Source: Stanieria cyanosphaera PCC 7437 | GTDB taxonomy: Bacteria > Cyanobacteriota > Cyanobacteriia > Cyanobacteriales > Xenococcaceae | Length of the DNA stretch: 64,000 nt | Direction of reading: 5' to 3' | Assembly (NCBI RefSeq): GCF_000317575.1 | Contig: NC_019748.1 | Span: 2,686,501 to 2,750,500 of the forward strand | Shown: piece after piece, positions 47,564 through 57,567 of the stretch | Position numbering within the stretch: the first letter of the stretch is position 1 | Layout: every line of letters starts with the position of its first letter | Made by a program: the position numbers and the translations under genes | Notes under the pieces: generated by a model | What the model was told of the DNA's origin: nothing | The model's input: the letters and a program-made list of their open reading frames with translations, nothing else | Database searches by the model: none

Positions 47564-48835
47564 TTATTTGACCAAGCGAATTCCTGTAAACTGCCAGCGT
47601 GCAGAAGGAGGAAAAAAGTTTCGATATGTAGGACGGATATGACTAATCGGAGTAACACAAGAACCGCCTCGTAAAACCATTTGATTACACATAAATTTAC
47701 CGTTGTATTCGCCGATCGCACCTGCTTCTGGTTGATATCCTGGATAAGGAAGATAGGCACTTTGCGTCCATTCCCAAACATCACCAAACATTTGATCTGG
47801 TCGAGTCATTCCTAAAGCAGCAGTAGGATGTAATTTTTCTGTTTCTAAAAAATTGCCTCTAATTGGCACTTGCGCTGTTGCTATTTCCCATTCTGCTTCT
47901 GTTGGTAAGCGTTTACCGCAAAAACGAGCATAGGCATCTGCTTCATAAAAACTAACATGACAAACTGGTTCATCTTTTTGAAGAGGTTGCATTCCTCCAA
48001 GAGTCATGATCCACCATGCACCGTCAATTTTTTCCCAATATAAAGGTGCTTGCCATCTTTCAGCTTGAACAGTAGACCAACCTTCTGACAACCAATATTC
48101 AGGGTTACTATATCCGTCAGCTTCAATAAATTCTAAATATTCTTCATTAGTAACTAGGCGAGTAGCAAAATAATAGTCTTGTAACAAAGTTTGGTGGCGA
48201 GGACTTTCATTATCAAAACTGAATCCTTCTCCTTGATAACCAATACTATAGATTCCCCCAGGATAATCAAGCCATTTTTCTTCAAAATTAATCAATTCTG
48301 CTGAAGAAGTGGAATTTTGGGTTTGATAAACAGGGCGTAAAGGATTAGTCGCCAAAATATGTTTAATATCTGTTAGTAGTAATTCCTGATGTTGTTGTTC
48401 GTGATGAAGACCTAAAATAATTAAAGAGCTAATTTGCTGATCTTTTTCTAGTTGATTAATTAACTCTGCCATTGCCTGGTCAACATAAGCTCGATATTGA
48501 TAGACCTTTTCTACGGTAGGACGTGAGAGTAAACCCCTCTGAGGACGAGGATGACGTTTACCTACTGCTTCATAATAAGAATTAAATAAATAACCGAACT
48601 GAGGATGAAATACTTGATATCTATTTAAATAAGGAATAAGTAAAAAAGTTTCAAAAAACCAAGTTGTATGAGCCAAATGCCATTTAGGTGGACTGACATC
48701 AGCCATAGTTTGAATTACATAATCTTCTATCGCTAAAGGTTGACAGATTTTTTCACTGCGTTGACGAACTTGTTGATAAAAATCTATTAAAGAAAGATTA
48801 ATCTGGTCTTGAGCAAGAGAAATTGTCTTGAGCAT
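47564..48835 (-). CDS. egtB: Ergothioneine biosynthesis sulfoxide synthase
   Basis: 423 aa. N-terminal DinB-like domain with HLAHTTWFFETFLL and the iron-binding HHEQQHQE at about 144-151; C-terminal formylglycine-generating-enzyme-like (FGE-sulfatase) domain with VSFYEADAYARFCGKRLPTEAEWE and a final RGGSC ... RPTYRNFFPP. Joins hercynine with gamma-Glu-Cys or Cys using O2. Paired with egtD. Confidence 0.95.
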   Translation of the reverse strand: MLKTISLAQDQINLSLIDFYQQVRQRSEKICQPLAIEDYVIQTMADVSPPKWHLAHTTWFFETFLLIPYLNRYQVFHPQFGYLFNSYYEAVGKRHPRPQRGLLSRPTVEKVYQYRAYVDQAMAELINQLEKDQQISSLIILGLHHEQQHQELLLTDIKHILATNPLRPVYQTQNSTSSAELINFEEKWLDYPGGIYSIGYQGEGFSFDNESPRHQTLLQDYYFATRLVTNEEYLEFIEADGYSNPEYWLSEGWSTVQAERWQAPLYWEKIDGAWWIMTLGGMQPLQKDEPVCHVSFYEADAYARFCGKRLPTEAEWEIATAQVPIRGNFLETEKLHPTAALGMTRPDQMFGDVWEWTQSAYLPYPGYQPEAGAIGEYNGKFMCNQMVLRGGSCVTPISHIRPTYRNFFPPSARWQFTGIRLVK

Positions 48836-49179
48836 GATTTAATTTTTTAGTAAATAATGATTAAACCATTCAATTTGGATTGAATGTATTTCTTTACAAA
48901 CAGTTTGTTTACTTTAATTATTTAATTAGAAATGTTAAGTTTTATTTATTTTAAAGTAGCATAACATTTAAAATTGCTGTTTTGCTATAGATAATCAAAT
49001 TTTTAGCTTGTTTTGAATCAAGACATTTTTTATATAAAAATAATTTTATAATTTTAAATTTGAAATAATCATTGAAGTCAATCAAACTTTTTTTTTTGAT
49101 AATTTTGATAAACTTGCTCGAAATATTAGTACTAATTTAAATCAGTTTTATTAAAATCTACTAATTAAAAATCCTTTTA
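48836..49179. other. AT-rich intergenic region
   Basis: About 344 very AT-rich bases, including the egtB promoter side. No gene, repeat or RNA recognised. Confidence 0.5.
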
Positions 49180-49452
49180 TTAATCACAATGAAATTGAAG
49201 TGGATTAGTTGATTTGTTCCATTCTTCCTGAAGCCAATTACGGACAAAAATACCCATTTTGTTTCCTCCCAAAACGCGGTCTCTTTCATCTGTTAATCGA
49301 GGAGAACAATAATAATCGTAAGCCCACACTACCCAATTAATATTAGGACGCTTACTTAAATAAATCTCTGATAGGCTGACCCAACTCTCGATCACGGCGC
49401 AGTAGATGCACGTACGCGGTCTACAGCCCAAAACGAGAGTCGCATCTAGTCC
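49180..49452 (-). pseudogene. C-terminal gene fragment, family unknown
   Basis: The frame is open from 49452 to the stop at 49180, with no ATG near its start and no ribosome site. The part from SLSEIYLS to the end (WLQEEWNKSTNPLQFHCD) looks like a genuine protein C-terminus, while the first ~25 residues look like random sequence. A second, more decayed copy of the last 20 residues lies at 52119-52179 (RSWLQEEYNKSNNPVQFNCE). I read both as remnants of one family. Function not recognised. Confidence 0.55.
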
Positions 49453-49509
49453 TTACTATACTATTTAATGAGTATTATTTGTCGAACCACCATTGCATAG
49501 TTATAGTTT

Positions 49510-51791
49510 TCAAACACCACAATTAAAAGAATTATGAGAAACACGCTGAATATTATCAGTAGGATAAGCAGTTAAGGTAACTGTTCCATCAGGATTTTTC
49601 ACGATTCCCCGCGCTGGATAAATTGCACCTTGTGATGTAAGTATTGGTGGATATTGTTCTTGTAAAGCTCTTTCTTCCTCAACAACTGCTGGTATAGATT
49701 GACCATCAATGAAAATATTCTCTGCTGAAAAAGGTTCAGTAGGTTCGGGAGGTATACCACCTTTACCGTTGACAGTAAAAGTGTTAGCTTTACCAGAATT
49801 AATGTTTCTGGCGAGTTCAGAAGTATTACATACTCCAGCAACTACTTGATTGGAATCGACAACGTTCTCTGGAGTCTCGGCAGTTTCTTGGAATAGATCT
49901 ACATCAGGAGTAATAATTTCAACTACCCCATCAAATTGTGCGCCTCGTGCCGAACTGGCATTAATATCGTTAGTCATAGGATTTAAAGGACGTTCTTCAA
50001 TTCCAAATACTGATTGAACTTTAATTGTGATATTACCACCAATTCCTTGTTGAGCATTGGCGATAATATCATTATTTTGATTGGGAAAAGCAACAATAAA
50101 ATCAGAGTCAATCGTAACGTTACCACCATTTGCTTCTCCTGTCGCTTGTGCTGAAATTAAACTATTGTCTCGTAACAGTAAATTCCCAGCCTCAAGATCA
50201 ATATTTCCACCTTCTCTCGATATATTATTAGCTGTAATTTTTCCTTGAGTATTGAGTTCGAGTGAATTTGCACTAATTAAAATATTTCCAGCTTGTCCTT
50301 GTCCTTGATTATCTACTGATAATTCTGACTCATTGGTAACAATTAGAGAATCTGTGTTCACTTCAAGAAAACCCCCGTTACCTTGAGCATTTTCTGTTAC
50401 TTGACCTAAAATTTTGCCTTCATTTTCTAGCAAAACGTAGTCATCAGCAGTAATATTGATATTTCCTGCATTGCCTTCACCTTTAGTTAGAGAATTAATG
50501 CCTGCACCATTTTTAACAATGACAGAATTAGCATTAATATTAATAGCACCACCGTTACCTTGAGCATTTTCTGCCACTTCGGTCAAAATTAAACTACCTT
50601 GGTCTAAAGACAAAGTTCCTTCAACATTGATACTGATATTCCCTGCATTTCCTTTTCCTTTGGTATCTGCCAAAATGAAAGTACCACCACTAGCTTCAAA
50701 TGAACCAGCATTAATATTGATATTTCCACCATTCCCCTCAGCACCTTCCTGTACTTGAGAAAGAATTAAACCAGTCTGATCTGAAAATAGTTTGTTTTGA
50801 ACATCAATAGTAATATCTCCTGCATCTCCTTCTCCACCTTGGTTATCTACTAATACCGCACCCTTATCAATTAAAGTGAGAGAATCAGCTTTGATTGATA
50901 CTTGTCCACCACTGCCACTCGCACCTTCTCTAACTTGACTAAAAGAACCACTGATTACTGGACCATCACCAAAAGCTGGTACAGGTGTAAATCCTTGTCC
51001 GATATAAGATACTGCTCCTGTGGCATTAATATCTATATCACCTGCATCTCCTTGAGCAATTGTATTACCAAGTATTCTGGCACCATTAGTTAAAGATAAA
51101 GTTTCAGTATTAATATTTACTTTTCCGCCATTACCAATTGCATCTGTAGCGTGTTCGACTATTTCTATTCTTCTTAAACCAACAGTGCTATAAATTCCTC
51201 CCCATTCACGATCAAAAGAGATGTTTTTAGCATTAAGATTAACTGTACCTGCATCCCCTTTACCAAAAGTACTAACAACAATAGCTGAACCATCTACAAA
51301 ATTTAAATTATTAGTATTAATATTATTGGCTCTATTTGGGTATCGGTTGCGCTAAACTCTACCCCTTCAGGAAACAAAATACTATCTGCTGTACTACCAT
51401 AAAAAGAACCACCAATATCTAAAGAAGCACCTTCACCAAAAATAATTCCCGCAGGATTGATTAAAAATAAATTGGCACTACCCGACGCACGAATTAAACC
51501 ATTAATATTAGAAATATTGCCACCTGTAACGCGATTAAGAATATTGACTACATCAGATGCATTATTAAAAAAAGCTTCACTACCAGTTGGTACAGAAAAA
51601 TCTTTGAAACTATGAAATACATTTTTTCCTGCTGTTGTACCACCTTCAATCGTAAAAGTATTGCCATCAGGAGTAGTAACAGTAGTACCAAGACTATTAT
51701 CTGGGATGATTTGAGCTTGAACAGGAACAGTTGATAAACTTAAAGTAAAGGCAAATGTTAATAATTGTTCTAGTTTGAAATAATATTTCAT
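49510..51791 (-). pseudogene. Two-partner-secretion haemagglutinin (TpsA), one frameshift
   Basis: N-terminal part (51791 to about 51330): signal peptide ending VQA, then the TPS secretion domain with [20 protein letters not shown] and [14 protein letters not shown]. After TDTQIEP the frame runs into a stop at 51305-51303, but the other frame reads on (from AAT at 51327) without a stop to 49510, through many beta-helix repeats such as GNGGNINI and GDAGDI. The end, RVSHNSFNC, is the usual cyanobacterial TpsA tail. One missing base near 51325-51330 explains it. Total about 760 residues. No TpsB transporter is in the window. Sequencing error is an alternative. Confidence 0.85.
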
Positions 51792-51900
51792 TTTTCTTTA
51801 TTTTTGATGAAATAGTTTTTTTATAAAGATTTGATCTCAAGGAAATAACTTATTTATAAAATTAAGTTTACAAGATAGATGCAATTTTAAAAAATTAAAA

Positions 51901-52133
51901 AACTTATAAAATTAGACTCGCTCATAGGAACAATAGATAAATTTCCTTTAAGAAACCGCTATTTAATTCAACAGCAATTATGGCAAAGAGGAGGAAGAGA
52001 AACTTTTTTAGCTCAAGCTCAAATAACTCAAGAATTAGTCGTAATTAAATTCTTGAAATTTGGTCTAGATTTTGAATGGGAACATTTGAAACTTTTTGAA
52101 AGAAAATCTTTTTATTGTTCACAATTAAATTGA
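51901..52133 (+). pseudogene. N-terminal remnant of a Ser/Thr protein kinase
   Basis: The + frame from about 51903 to the TGA at 52131-52133 reads LRNRYLIQQQLWQRGGRETF, then LAQAQITQ and VVIKFLKFGLDFEWEHLKLF. This matches the first ~65 residues of cyanobacterial serine/threonine kinases. The Gly-rich loop is damaged (W and R in place of Gly), but the VIK lysine remains. No start codon in a good context and no catalytic loop. It stops where the decayed C-terminal fragment of the neighbouring family begins. Confidence 0.7.
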
Positions 52134-52179
52134 ACTGGATTATTTGATTTGTTATATTCTTCCTGAAGCCAACTTCTGG
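52119..52179. repeat. Copy 2 of a ~60-bp repeat (copy 1 at 49184-49243)
   Basis: The two stretches align over about 60 bp with roughly seven or eight differences, in the same orientation, and lie on either side of the haemagglutinin gene. On the minus strand both encode the same C-terminal peptide family. Copy 2 has an in-frame stop just upstream and is clearly decayed. Confidence 0.75.
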
Positions 52180-52390
52180 TCTGTTAAGTCACTTGAATAT
52201 GTCATTTTGTTTGATATCCTTTTTTATCAAGATACCAAATGGGTTCTATAACACTACGGAAAAATACTAGTACATTCTGTTGTTCTCTGTTGCCTGTTCT
52301 CAATCAAGCCGATATCTTATGTCTTAACTAAAAGCGCACTGCTATATCTGCACCGTTCTCTACGGTAGCACTTCTATTTCATTGGTTCAT

Positions 52391-52430
52391 AAAAAAAAAT
52401 GTAGAGAAATCTTCTCTAGACTCCCTACAT
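52391..52430 (-). terminator. Rho-independent terminator of dnaK
   Basis: On the minus strand AGAGAA-GAT-TTCTCT forms a hairpin nested inside ATGTAG / CTACAT, followed by nine T. It begins 22 bp after the dnaK stop. Confidence 0.85.
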
Positions 52431-52452
52431 CAAATCTGTAATCGTTTAAAGT

Positions 52453-54366
52453 TTATTTGGTTTCAGAAAACTCAGCATCAATTACATCATCACCACCTTC
52501 ACCAGAACTTGAACTAGAAGCACCAGCATCACCAGGTGTACCTTCACTTGCGGTTGCACCGCCAGCTTGTTGATAGATATTGCTACCGATACTGTATAGA
52601 GTTTGTTGCAACTCTGGCATTAAAGTTTTGATTTTTTCATCATTTTCAGAATTTACTGCTTCTCTAAGATCTTTAATCAAACCTTCTGCCTTAGTTTTAT
52701 CTGCTGCGGGTACTTTGTCACCGAGTTCAGTGAGTTGTTTTTCAGCTTGGTAAACTAAAGAATCAGCTTGGTTTTTACGGTCAATTTTTTCGCGACGTTC
52801 TTGATCCGCAGCAGCGTTAGATTCAGCTTCGCGAACCATTCTGTCTACTTCGTCATCGGGTAAAGTAGAAGCACCTGTGATACTAATAGATTGCTCTTTA
52901 CCAGTTCCCTTGTCTTTAGCAGTAACGTTCAAAATACCGTTAGCGTCGATATCAAAGGTTACTTCAATTTGAGGTACACCACGAGGTGCAGGAGGAATAC
53001 CATCTAAACGGAAAGTACCTAAACTCTTGTTGTCTTTAGCAAATTCCCGTTCCCCTTGCAGAACATGAATTTCTACATTAGTTTGACCATCTACCGCAGT
53101 AGAGAAAGTTTCCGATTTTTTAGTAGGAATAGTAGTGTTACGAGGAATAATTTTCGTCATGACACCGCCAAGAGTTTCTACACCTAAAGATAACGGTGTA
53201 ACGTCTAACAGCAGAATGTCTTTAACTTCACCAGCTAGTACCCCTGCTTGAATAGCTGCACCGACTGCTACCACTTCATCAGGGTTAACAGTTTGGTTGG
53301 GGTCTTTAGCTAAGATGCGTTTGACCACATCGACGATCGCAGGAATTCTAGTAGAACCACCTACCATAACTACTTCATCGATCGCTTCTTTATTTAGTTT
53401 GGCATCTTTGAGAGCTTGTTCGACAGGAACGCGACAACGATCAATCAAGTCGGAACAAATTTCTTCAAATTTAACCCTAGTGAGGGACATATCGAGGTGT
53501 TTTGGTCCTTCTTGAGTAGCTGTGATGAAGGGAAGGTTGATATCGGTTTGAGTTGCACTAGAAAGTTCGATCTTAGCTTTTTCCGCTGCCTCGGTGAGTC
53601 TTTGTAGTGCTTGAGAGTCTTTTCTTAAATCGATTCCTTCGTTTCTTTGAAATTCTTCTGCTAAATAATCAACAATTTTTTTATCAAAGTCGTCACCACC
53701 TAAGTGAGTATCGCCAGAAGTTGCCAAAACTTCAAATACACCATCACCTACTTCTAGGATAGAAACGTCAAACGTACCACCACCCAAGTCAAAGACTAAA
53801 ATGGTTTCATTACTCTTCTTATCCAAACCATAAGCTAGAGAAGCTGCGGTTGGTTCGTTAATAATCCGTAGTACTTCTACCCCAGCAATTTTACCTGCGT
53901 CTTTGGTTGCTTGTCTTTGGGAGTCATTGAAATAAGCAGGAACGGTAATTACTGCTTGAGTAACTGTTTCTCCTAAGTACTTACTAGCATCTTCAATTAA
54001 CTTGCGTAAAACTTGAGCCGAAATTTCTTCTGGTGCAAACTGTTTACCTTGAGAAGGACAATCTAGTTTAACGTTACCATTACTGTCGCGTAAAACTTTA
54101 TAAGCTACTTCTTTTGTTTCGTTGGTAACTTCATCGGATCTACGTCCAATGAACCTTTTAACCGAATAAAAAGTATTAGTTGGGTTCATCACAGCTTGAC
54201 GTTTCGCAATCTGCCCTACCAAGCGATCGCCATTTTTGGCATAAGCTACAACTGAAGGGGTGGTTCTAAAACCTTCTGCGTTAGCGATAACGGTTGGTTT
54301 TCCGCCTTCCATTACCGCCACACAAGAGTTAGTAGTTCCTAAATCTATACCAACAACCTTTGCCAT
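52453..54366 (-). CDS. dnaK: Molecular chaperone DnaK (Hsp70)
   Basis: 637 aa. [19 protein letters not shown] at the start, [30 protein letters not shown] and VGGSTRIPA mark the ATPase domain; the substrate domain begins near [14 protein letters not shown]. The tail is Gly/Ser-rich and ends [12 protein letters not shown]. No grpE or dnaJ adjacent, so this is one of several cyanobacterial dnaK paralogues. A J-domain protein is at 26557. Confidence 0.98.
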   Translation of the reverse strand: MAKVVGIDLGTTNSCVAVMEGGKPTVIANAEGFRTTPSVVAYAKNGDRLVGQIAKRQAVMNPTNTFYSVKRFIGRRSDEVTNETKEVAYKVLRDSNGNVKLDCPSQGKQFAPEEISAQVLRKLIEDASKYLGETVTQAVITVPAYFNDSQRQATKDAGKIAGVEVLRIINEPTAASLAYGLDKKSNETILVFDLGGGTFDVSILEVGDGVFEVLATSGDTHLGGDDFDKKIVDYLAEEFQRNEGIDLRKDSQALQRLTEAAEKAKIELSSATQTDINLPFITATQEGPKHLDMSLTRVKFEEICSDLIDRCRVPVEQALKDAKLNKEAIDEVVMVGGSTRIPAIVDVVKRILAKDPNQTVNPDEVVAVGAAIQAGVLAGEVKDILLLDVTPLSLGVETLGGVMTKIIPRNTTIPTKKSETFSTAVDGQTNVEIHVLQGEREFAKDNKSLGTFRLDGIPPAPRGVPQIEVTFDIDANGILNVTAKDKGTGKEQSISITGASTLPDDEVDRMVREAESNAAADQERREKIDRKNQADSLVYQAEKQLTELGDKVPAADKTKAEGLIKDLREAVNSENDEKIKTLMPELQQTLYSIGSNIYQQAGGATASEGTPGDAGASSSSSGEGGDDVIDAEFSETK

Positions 54367-55094
54367 ATTAAGGGATTCTCCAAATGTAACTACAAAACTA
54401 GGAATATCTTTAGAAAATAAAATTACACTTTGATTGAGTTAAATCTGCTGTATTAGCCTTGTCTATAAGAAGATCACGTTACAGATGATTTAATCAAGTG
54501 TTAGAAATGTCTTCTTTGTTTATCCTCAATATCTATAGTGCAAGGTAAACGGATTTCCTAGGTAGTGTAGTTTTCCGAACCTCTAATGACGGTTTTGGTA
54601 ATCGAGGGTTAAATTTCTAGCACCAAAGCATAACAAGTCACGTATATTTTACTTCATTAAACAATTAGGAAAAAGCAGATTAAACTTTGGTTACCCGTAT
54701 TTCCTAGTCAACATCTTCAACTTGGTTTTTCTAAGTTAATCAACATTATGAATCGCTTTCGTGGTACTCCTTTTCCTCAAAGTCAGTTTTTAGAGTATTC
54801 GTTCTCTGTTGCTTGCTAATTCAATCTTTTCCCTCATAGTCATCAAAGAGGGATGAGAGGTAATTTTAGCTGCCATGTGAGTGGTAAAAGCAATCACAGT
54901 CTTGTTCAACAGTCGTTCTGGATTACGACAACACTCCCACGGTCAGAAAATTATTAGCTCAATGCGATCGCTCTACTTCGATTAATTATCTTTATAGTTG
55001 GTATATAAAACTTTTTGTCAAGATATTCTTTACAAAATTCAATAATATTGTTACATTAGTTTACATAAAGAAAAAAATATAAGGAAATAACGAT
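54367..55094. other. Long divergent intergenic region
   Basis: About 728 bp between dnaK and the Psb34-like gene, which diverge. It must carry both promoters. A 23-codon + frame at 54749-54820 (MNRFRGTPFPQSQ) faintly recalls DUF4278 starts but is too short to call. No RNA gene recognised. Confidence 0.5.
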
Positions 55095-55265
55095 ATGTAC
55101 ACCACTCAATTAGACAACGGAACTCTTAACAACTACGCTGTTGAACCCAAGATGACCTATCAAGAACATCCAACAGTGTGGGAACAAAAGAACTATCTTC
55201 AACAGGGAGCATTAGCAGCACTTTTAGTGACAGCCTTAATCTTCACTTCAGTAGCAGTTAGCTAA
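55095..55265 (+). CDS. Psb34-like photosystem II assembly peptide
   Basis: 56 aa. A polar N-terminus with NNYAVEPKMTYQEHPT and one membrane helix (about 36-56, LQQGALAALLVTALIFTSVA). This matches the Ssl1498/Psb34 type of single-helix protein, related to high-light-inducible proteins and found on CP47-containing PSII intermediates. An AAGGAA site precedes the ATG and a terminator follows. Identification is from remembered sequence pattern. Confidence 0.7.
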   Translation: MYTTQLDNGTLNNYAVEPKMTYQEHPTVWEQKNYLQQGALAALLVTALIFTSVAVS

Positions 55266-55320
55266 CAGTTTTTTTTAAACATTAATATCTCTCATCGACA
55301 TTAGATTTCTCCTGAATCGA

Positions 55321-55346
55321 CCTTGGTAGCAGTACCGAGGTTTTTT
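55321..55346 (+). terminator. Rho-independent terminator
   Basis: CCTTGGTA-GCAG-TACCGAGG (one T-G pair) followed by six T, 55 bp after the Psb34-like gene. Confidence 0.88.
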
Positions 55347-55560
55347 ACTGTTTGAATGAATTCTGCCTACTTAACCTTACAAACAAGCTTACTGGTTCAG
55401 AAGTACAGCCAGAAGAATTAAACAGGGATGACCTATTCAATAGCTACGAAAACAAGTTTCAAACTCAATTAGATATATATTTAGAGAGTTGATGAAGTAG
55501 CTTGATTTGCAGTGTCAATTGGTCGTAGATTGGTCGTAGTAAAAGATCAAGTTGCGATCC

Positions 55561-55668
55561 TTTTAGGATTAGTGAAAGGGAGAGAGCGTCAAGAAGGCAA
55601 GTGAATACAAGCGATTCAGTAATAAGCGGGTAACGCGATTCGAACGCGCGACATTCACCTTGGCAAGG
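55561..55668. repeat. Left att copy (direct repeat with partial tRNA-Gly)
   Basis: Identical over 108 bp to 61882-61989. Bases 55625-55668 equal the 3' 44 nt of tRNA-Gly, from the anticodon loop to the discriminator base; the other 64 bp are the sequence downstream of the tRNA. Identity ends sharply at 55669. Confidence 0.95.
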
Positions 55669-55729
55669 ATAAAAACAACGATTTATCAACGCTTCTAGCG
55701 TTCGCTCTCTACAATTTCGTTAACCACTC

Positions 55730-55750
55730 TGGGGACAAATTGGGGACAAA
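55730..55750. repeat. Left arm-type repeats, TGGGGACAAA x2
   Basis: TGGGGACAAA occurs at 55730 and again at 55741, spaced 11 bp, just inside the left att copy and before the integrase operon. A matching pair (TGGGGAATAG x2, also 11 bp apart) lies inside the right end. Candidate integrase arm-binding sites by inference. Confidence 0.6.
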
Positions 55751-55765
55751 ATAGGAGTTCCCCAA

Positions 55766-55966
55766 ATGCTAGAAAAACATAATTATCTACATAATCTCCT
55801 TAAGGGACTAATAGCTGATACCAGTCCTGTCAGTTTAATTTGTTTACTCAGAGATACAGCCAGAAAAGAAGCACAATGGGCTGAAACTGAAGAAGAACGA
55901 ATTAAATGGTCAAGAAAAGAACGCCTACTCAATGCGATGCTTTCTTGTTTTGAGGAGGTTGACTAA
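55766..55966 (+). CDS. Small ORF coupled to the integrase
   Basis: 66 aa, helical and charged, with no recognised domain. AGGAG at 55753-55757 lies 8 nt before the ATG, and the stop overlaps the integrase ATG (TAATG), so the two are translationally coupled. By position it could be an excision or integrase-accessory factor, but it lacks an obvious helix-turn-helix. Confidence 0.65.
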   Translation: MLEKHNYLHNLLKGLIADTSPVSLICLLRDTARKEAQWAETEEERIKWSRKERLLNAMLSCFEEVD

Positions 55967-57135
55967 TGTACACCAAGGGACAGGAATACGCCAAAGTAGG
56001 ACGAGTAACGGTAGACGTCAAGGGTAAGTCTTATCGCATCAGACTTACTTATCCTGAAGGAACTAGACATGAGTTCAGCATTGCCAGAGTATCCCCTGAA
56101 GGCTGGACTACCGCTATTAAAGCAGCGCAATTGATTAGCAGGGATTGTGATTTGGGCGACTTTGATGACACCTATGCTCGTTATTCCCCTAAACACGCTA
56201 AGAAGCTAGAAATAGCTAGTCAGGTTAAAGAATATGACCTATTAGAGCTATGGGAGATATACAAAGAAAACAGTAAAAACAGCGTAGCTAAGACTACACA
56301 AAAGTCAGCTTGGAAGCATTTTGATTCAATGGTTAGAAGCGTTGCCCCTGAACACCTTAAGCTTTCAAAGGCTAATGATTTTATCCAGGCGCTATTAAAA
56401 AGATATAGTCCAGGGACGCTAACTGTGTTCACCAAGACCCTATATCCCTGCATTAATCAAGCAGTAAGTAAAGGCTTAATACCCAGGAATCCTTATAAAG
56501 ATATCTCCCTTCCTAGAACACAGAAGCCTACCATAGAAGCTTTTGAGCCAAAAGAGATTAAAGCTATCATTGCTGCTTTTTATAGTGATGAGTTTGTAGC
56601 TAAAGGTTCATCTTATAAGCATTCTCATTATGCTACCTATGTCGAACTCCTAGCGTTAACAGGATGTAGACCAGAAGAAGCGATCGCTTTAACCTGGGAT
56701 GATATCAAAGAGCGTGAAGGGAAAATGTTTATAAGGTTTAACAGGGCTTATTCTAAGGGCATTCTACTGCTTCACACTAAAACACATGAAATAAGGCTAT
56801 TTCCTTGTAACGAGCAATTGCAAAGGGTAATCAGGGATATACCCAGAAGCCATGAAAACAAGCTTGACCTCTTGTTCCCTAGTCAAGAATGGAAGTATAT
56901 CGATCAAGGAAATTTTAGGCAGCGTTACTGGAAAAAAGTAGTTGACGGCTTAGTGGCTCAAGGGAAAGTCGAAAAGTACCTTAAACCATATTGCTTAAGG
57001 TATTCCTTTATTACTCGTATGATACGAGAAGGAGTGGATATAGCGACTGTTGCTGCACTAGTAGGTAACAGCACAGAAATGATAGTTAAGCACTATCTAG
57101 CTTCACGAAAAGACTTTGACTTACCAGAATTGTAA
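55966..57135 (+). CDS. int: Tyrosine recombinase / integrase
   Basis: 389 aa. N-terminal arm-binding region (about 1-80), SAM-like core-binding domain (about 90-180) and catalytic domain from 190. Catalytic Arg235 (TGCRPEEAIAL), Lys272, Arg345 and nucleophile Tyr377 (KHYLAS) are present. The usual HxxRH box reads PYCLRY, so the first His is Tyr342 and the second is Tyr346, and the H/W position is Asn368. A strong AGGAGG precedes the ATG. It should integrate the element at tRNA-Gly. Confidence 0.93.
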   Translation: MYTKGQEYAKVGRVTVDVKGKSYRIRLTYPEGTRHEFSIARVSPEGWTTAIKAAQLISRDCDLGDFDDTYARYSPKHAKKLEIASQVKEYDLLELWEIYKENSKNSVAKTTQKSAWKHFDSMVRSVAPEHLKLSKANDFIQALLKRYSPGTLTVFTKTLYPCINQAVSKGLIPRNPYKDISLPRTQKPTIEAFEPKEIKAIIAAFYSDEFVAKGSSYKHSHYATYVELLALTGCRPEEAIALTWDDIKEREGKMFIRFNRAYSKGILLLHTKTHEIRLFPCNEQLQRVIRDIPRSHENKLDLLFPSQEWKYIDQGNFRQRYWKKVVDGLVAQGKVEKYLKPYCLRYSFITRMIREGVDIATVAALVGNSTEMIVKHYLASRKDFDLPEL

Positions 57136-57155
57136 GTCAGACAAATAAACTATAC

Positions 57156-57183
57156 AAGGGTAGCGTAACAGCTATCCTTTTTT
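57156..57183 (+). terminator. Rho-independent terminator of int
   Basis: AAGGGTAGC-GTAACA-GCTATCCTT (one G-U pair) with six T, 20 bp after the integrase stop. Confidence 0.88.
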
Positions 57184-57383
57184 GTTTCACAATTCAACCC
57201 TTTTATGAAATAAGCAAGGACTGTTTTGTGTCTTATTTTAAGTTGATCTCATTAGCTTCAAAGTATGGTAGCGATCGCGCGAATCCAGGGACGATGAAAA
57301 CTAACTACTATTACCTATACCAAAAAACTCACGACAGCGCAATAGGACAAAAGAACTATAAGGAAGTGATGTAACCAACCTCT

Positions 57384-57503
57384 CTAGGGCAATAAGGATT
57401 ATATCTCTAGTCTATTCGTCGTCAATAGTTCTTTCAGAAGCTCTGCGACCCAAGCTATTGACATCTCGCTACGACTAGATAATCTCTTATTTTTGCGCCC
57501 TAG
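57384..57503. ncRNA. 120-nt long imperfect stem, candidate structured RNA or cis site
   Basis: Nested complementary blocks in the right order: CTAGGGC / GCCCTAG (outer), AATAAGGATTAT / ATAATCTCTTATT (one bulge), CTAGTC / GACTAG, and GTCAATAG / CTATTGAC (inner), leaving a 26-nt apical loop with its own TTCT-TTC-AGAA stem. It lies in a 430-bp gap 64 bp before the 130-aa gene. A further hairpin, TTTCCTT / AAGGAAA, is at 57514-57536. It may be a leader RNA, an antisense-type regulator or a replication site. Strand is undetermined. Confidence 0.6.
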
Positions 57504-57567
57504 GGGGATTGGTTTTCCTTTTTCAAGAGAAGGAAAGTCCAACAACCATCACTCTTAGGAGGGTTCT

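Noticed and set aside
55465-55689. 74-aa minus frame across the left att copy
   Set aside because: It reads through the tRNA-derived direct repeat and has no family pattern; chance frame.
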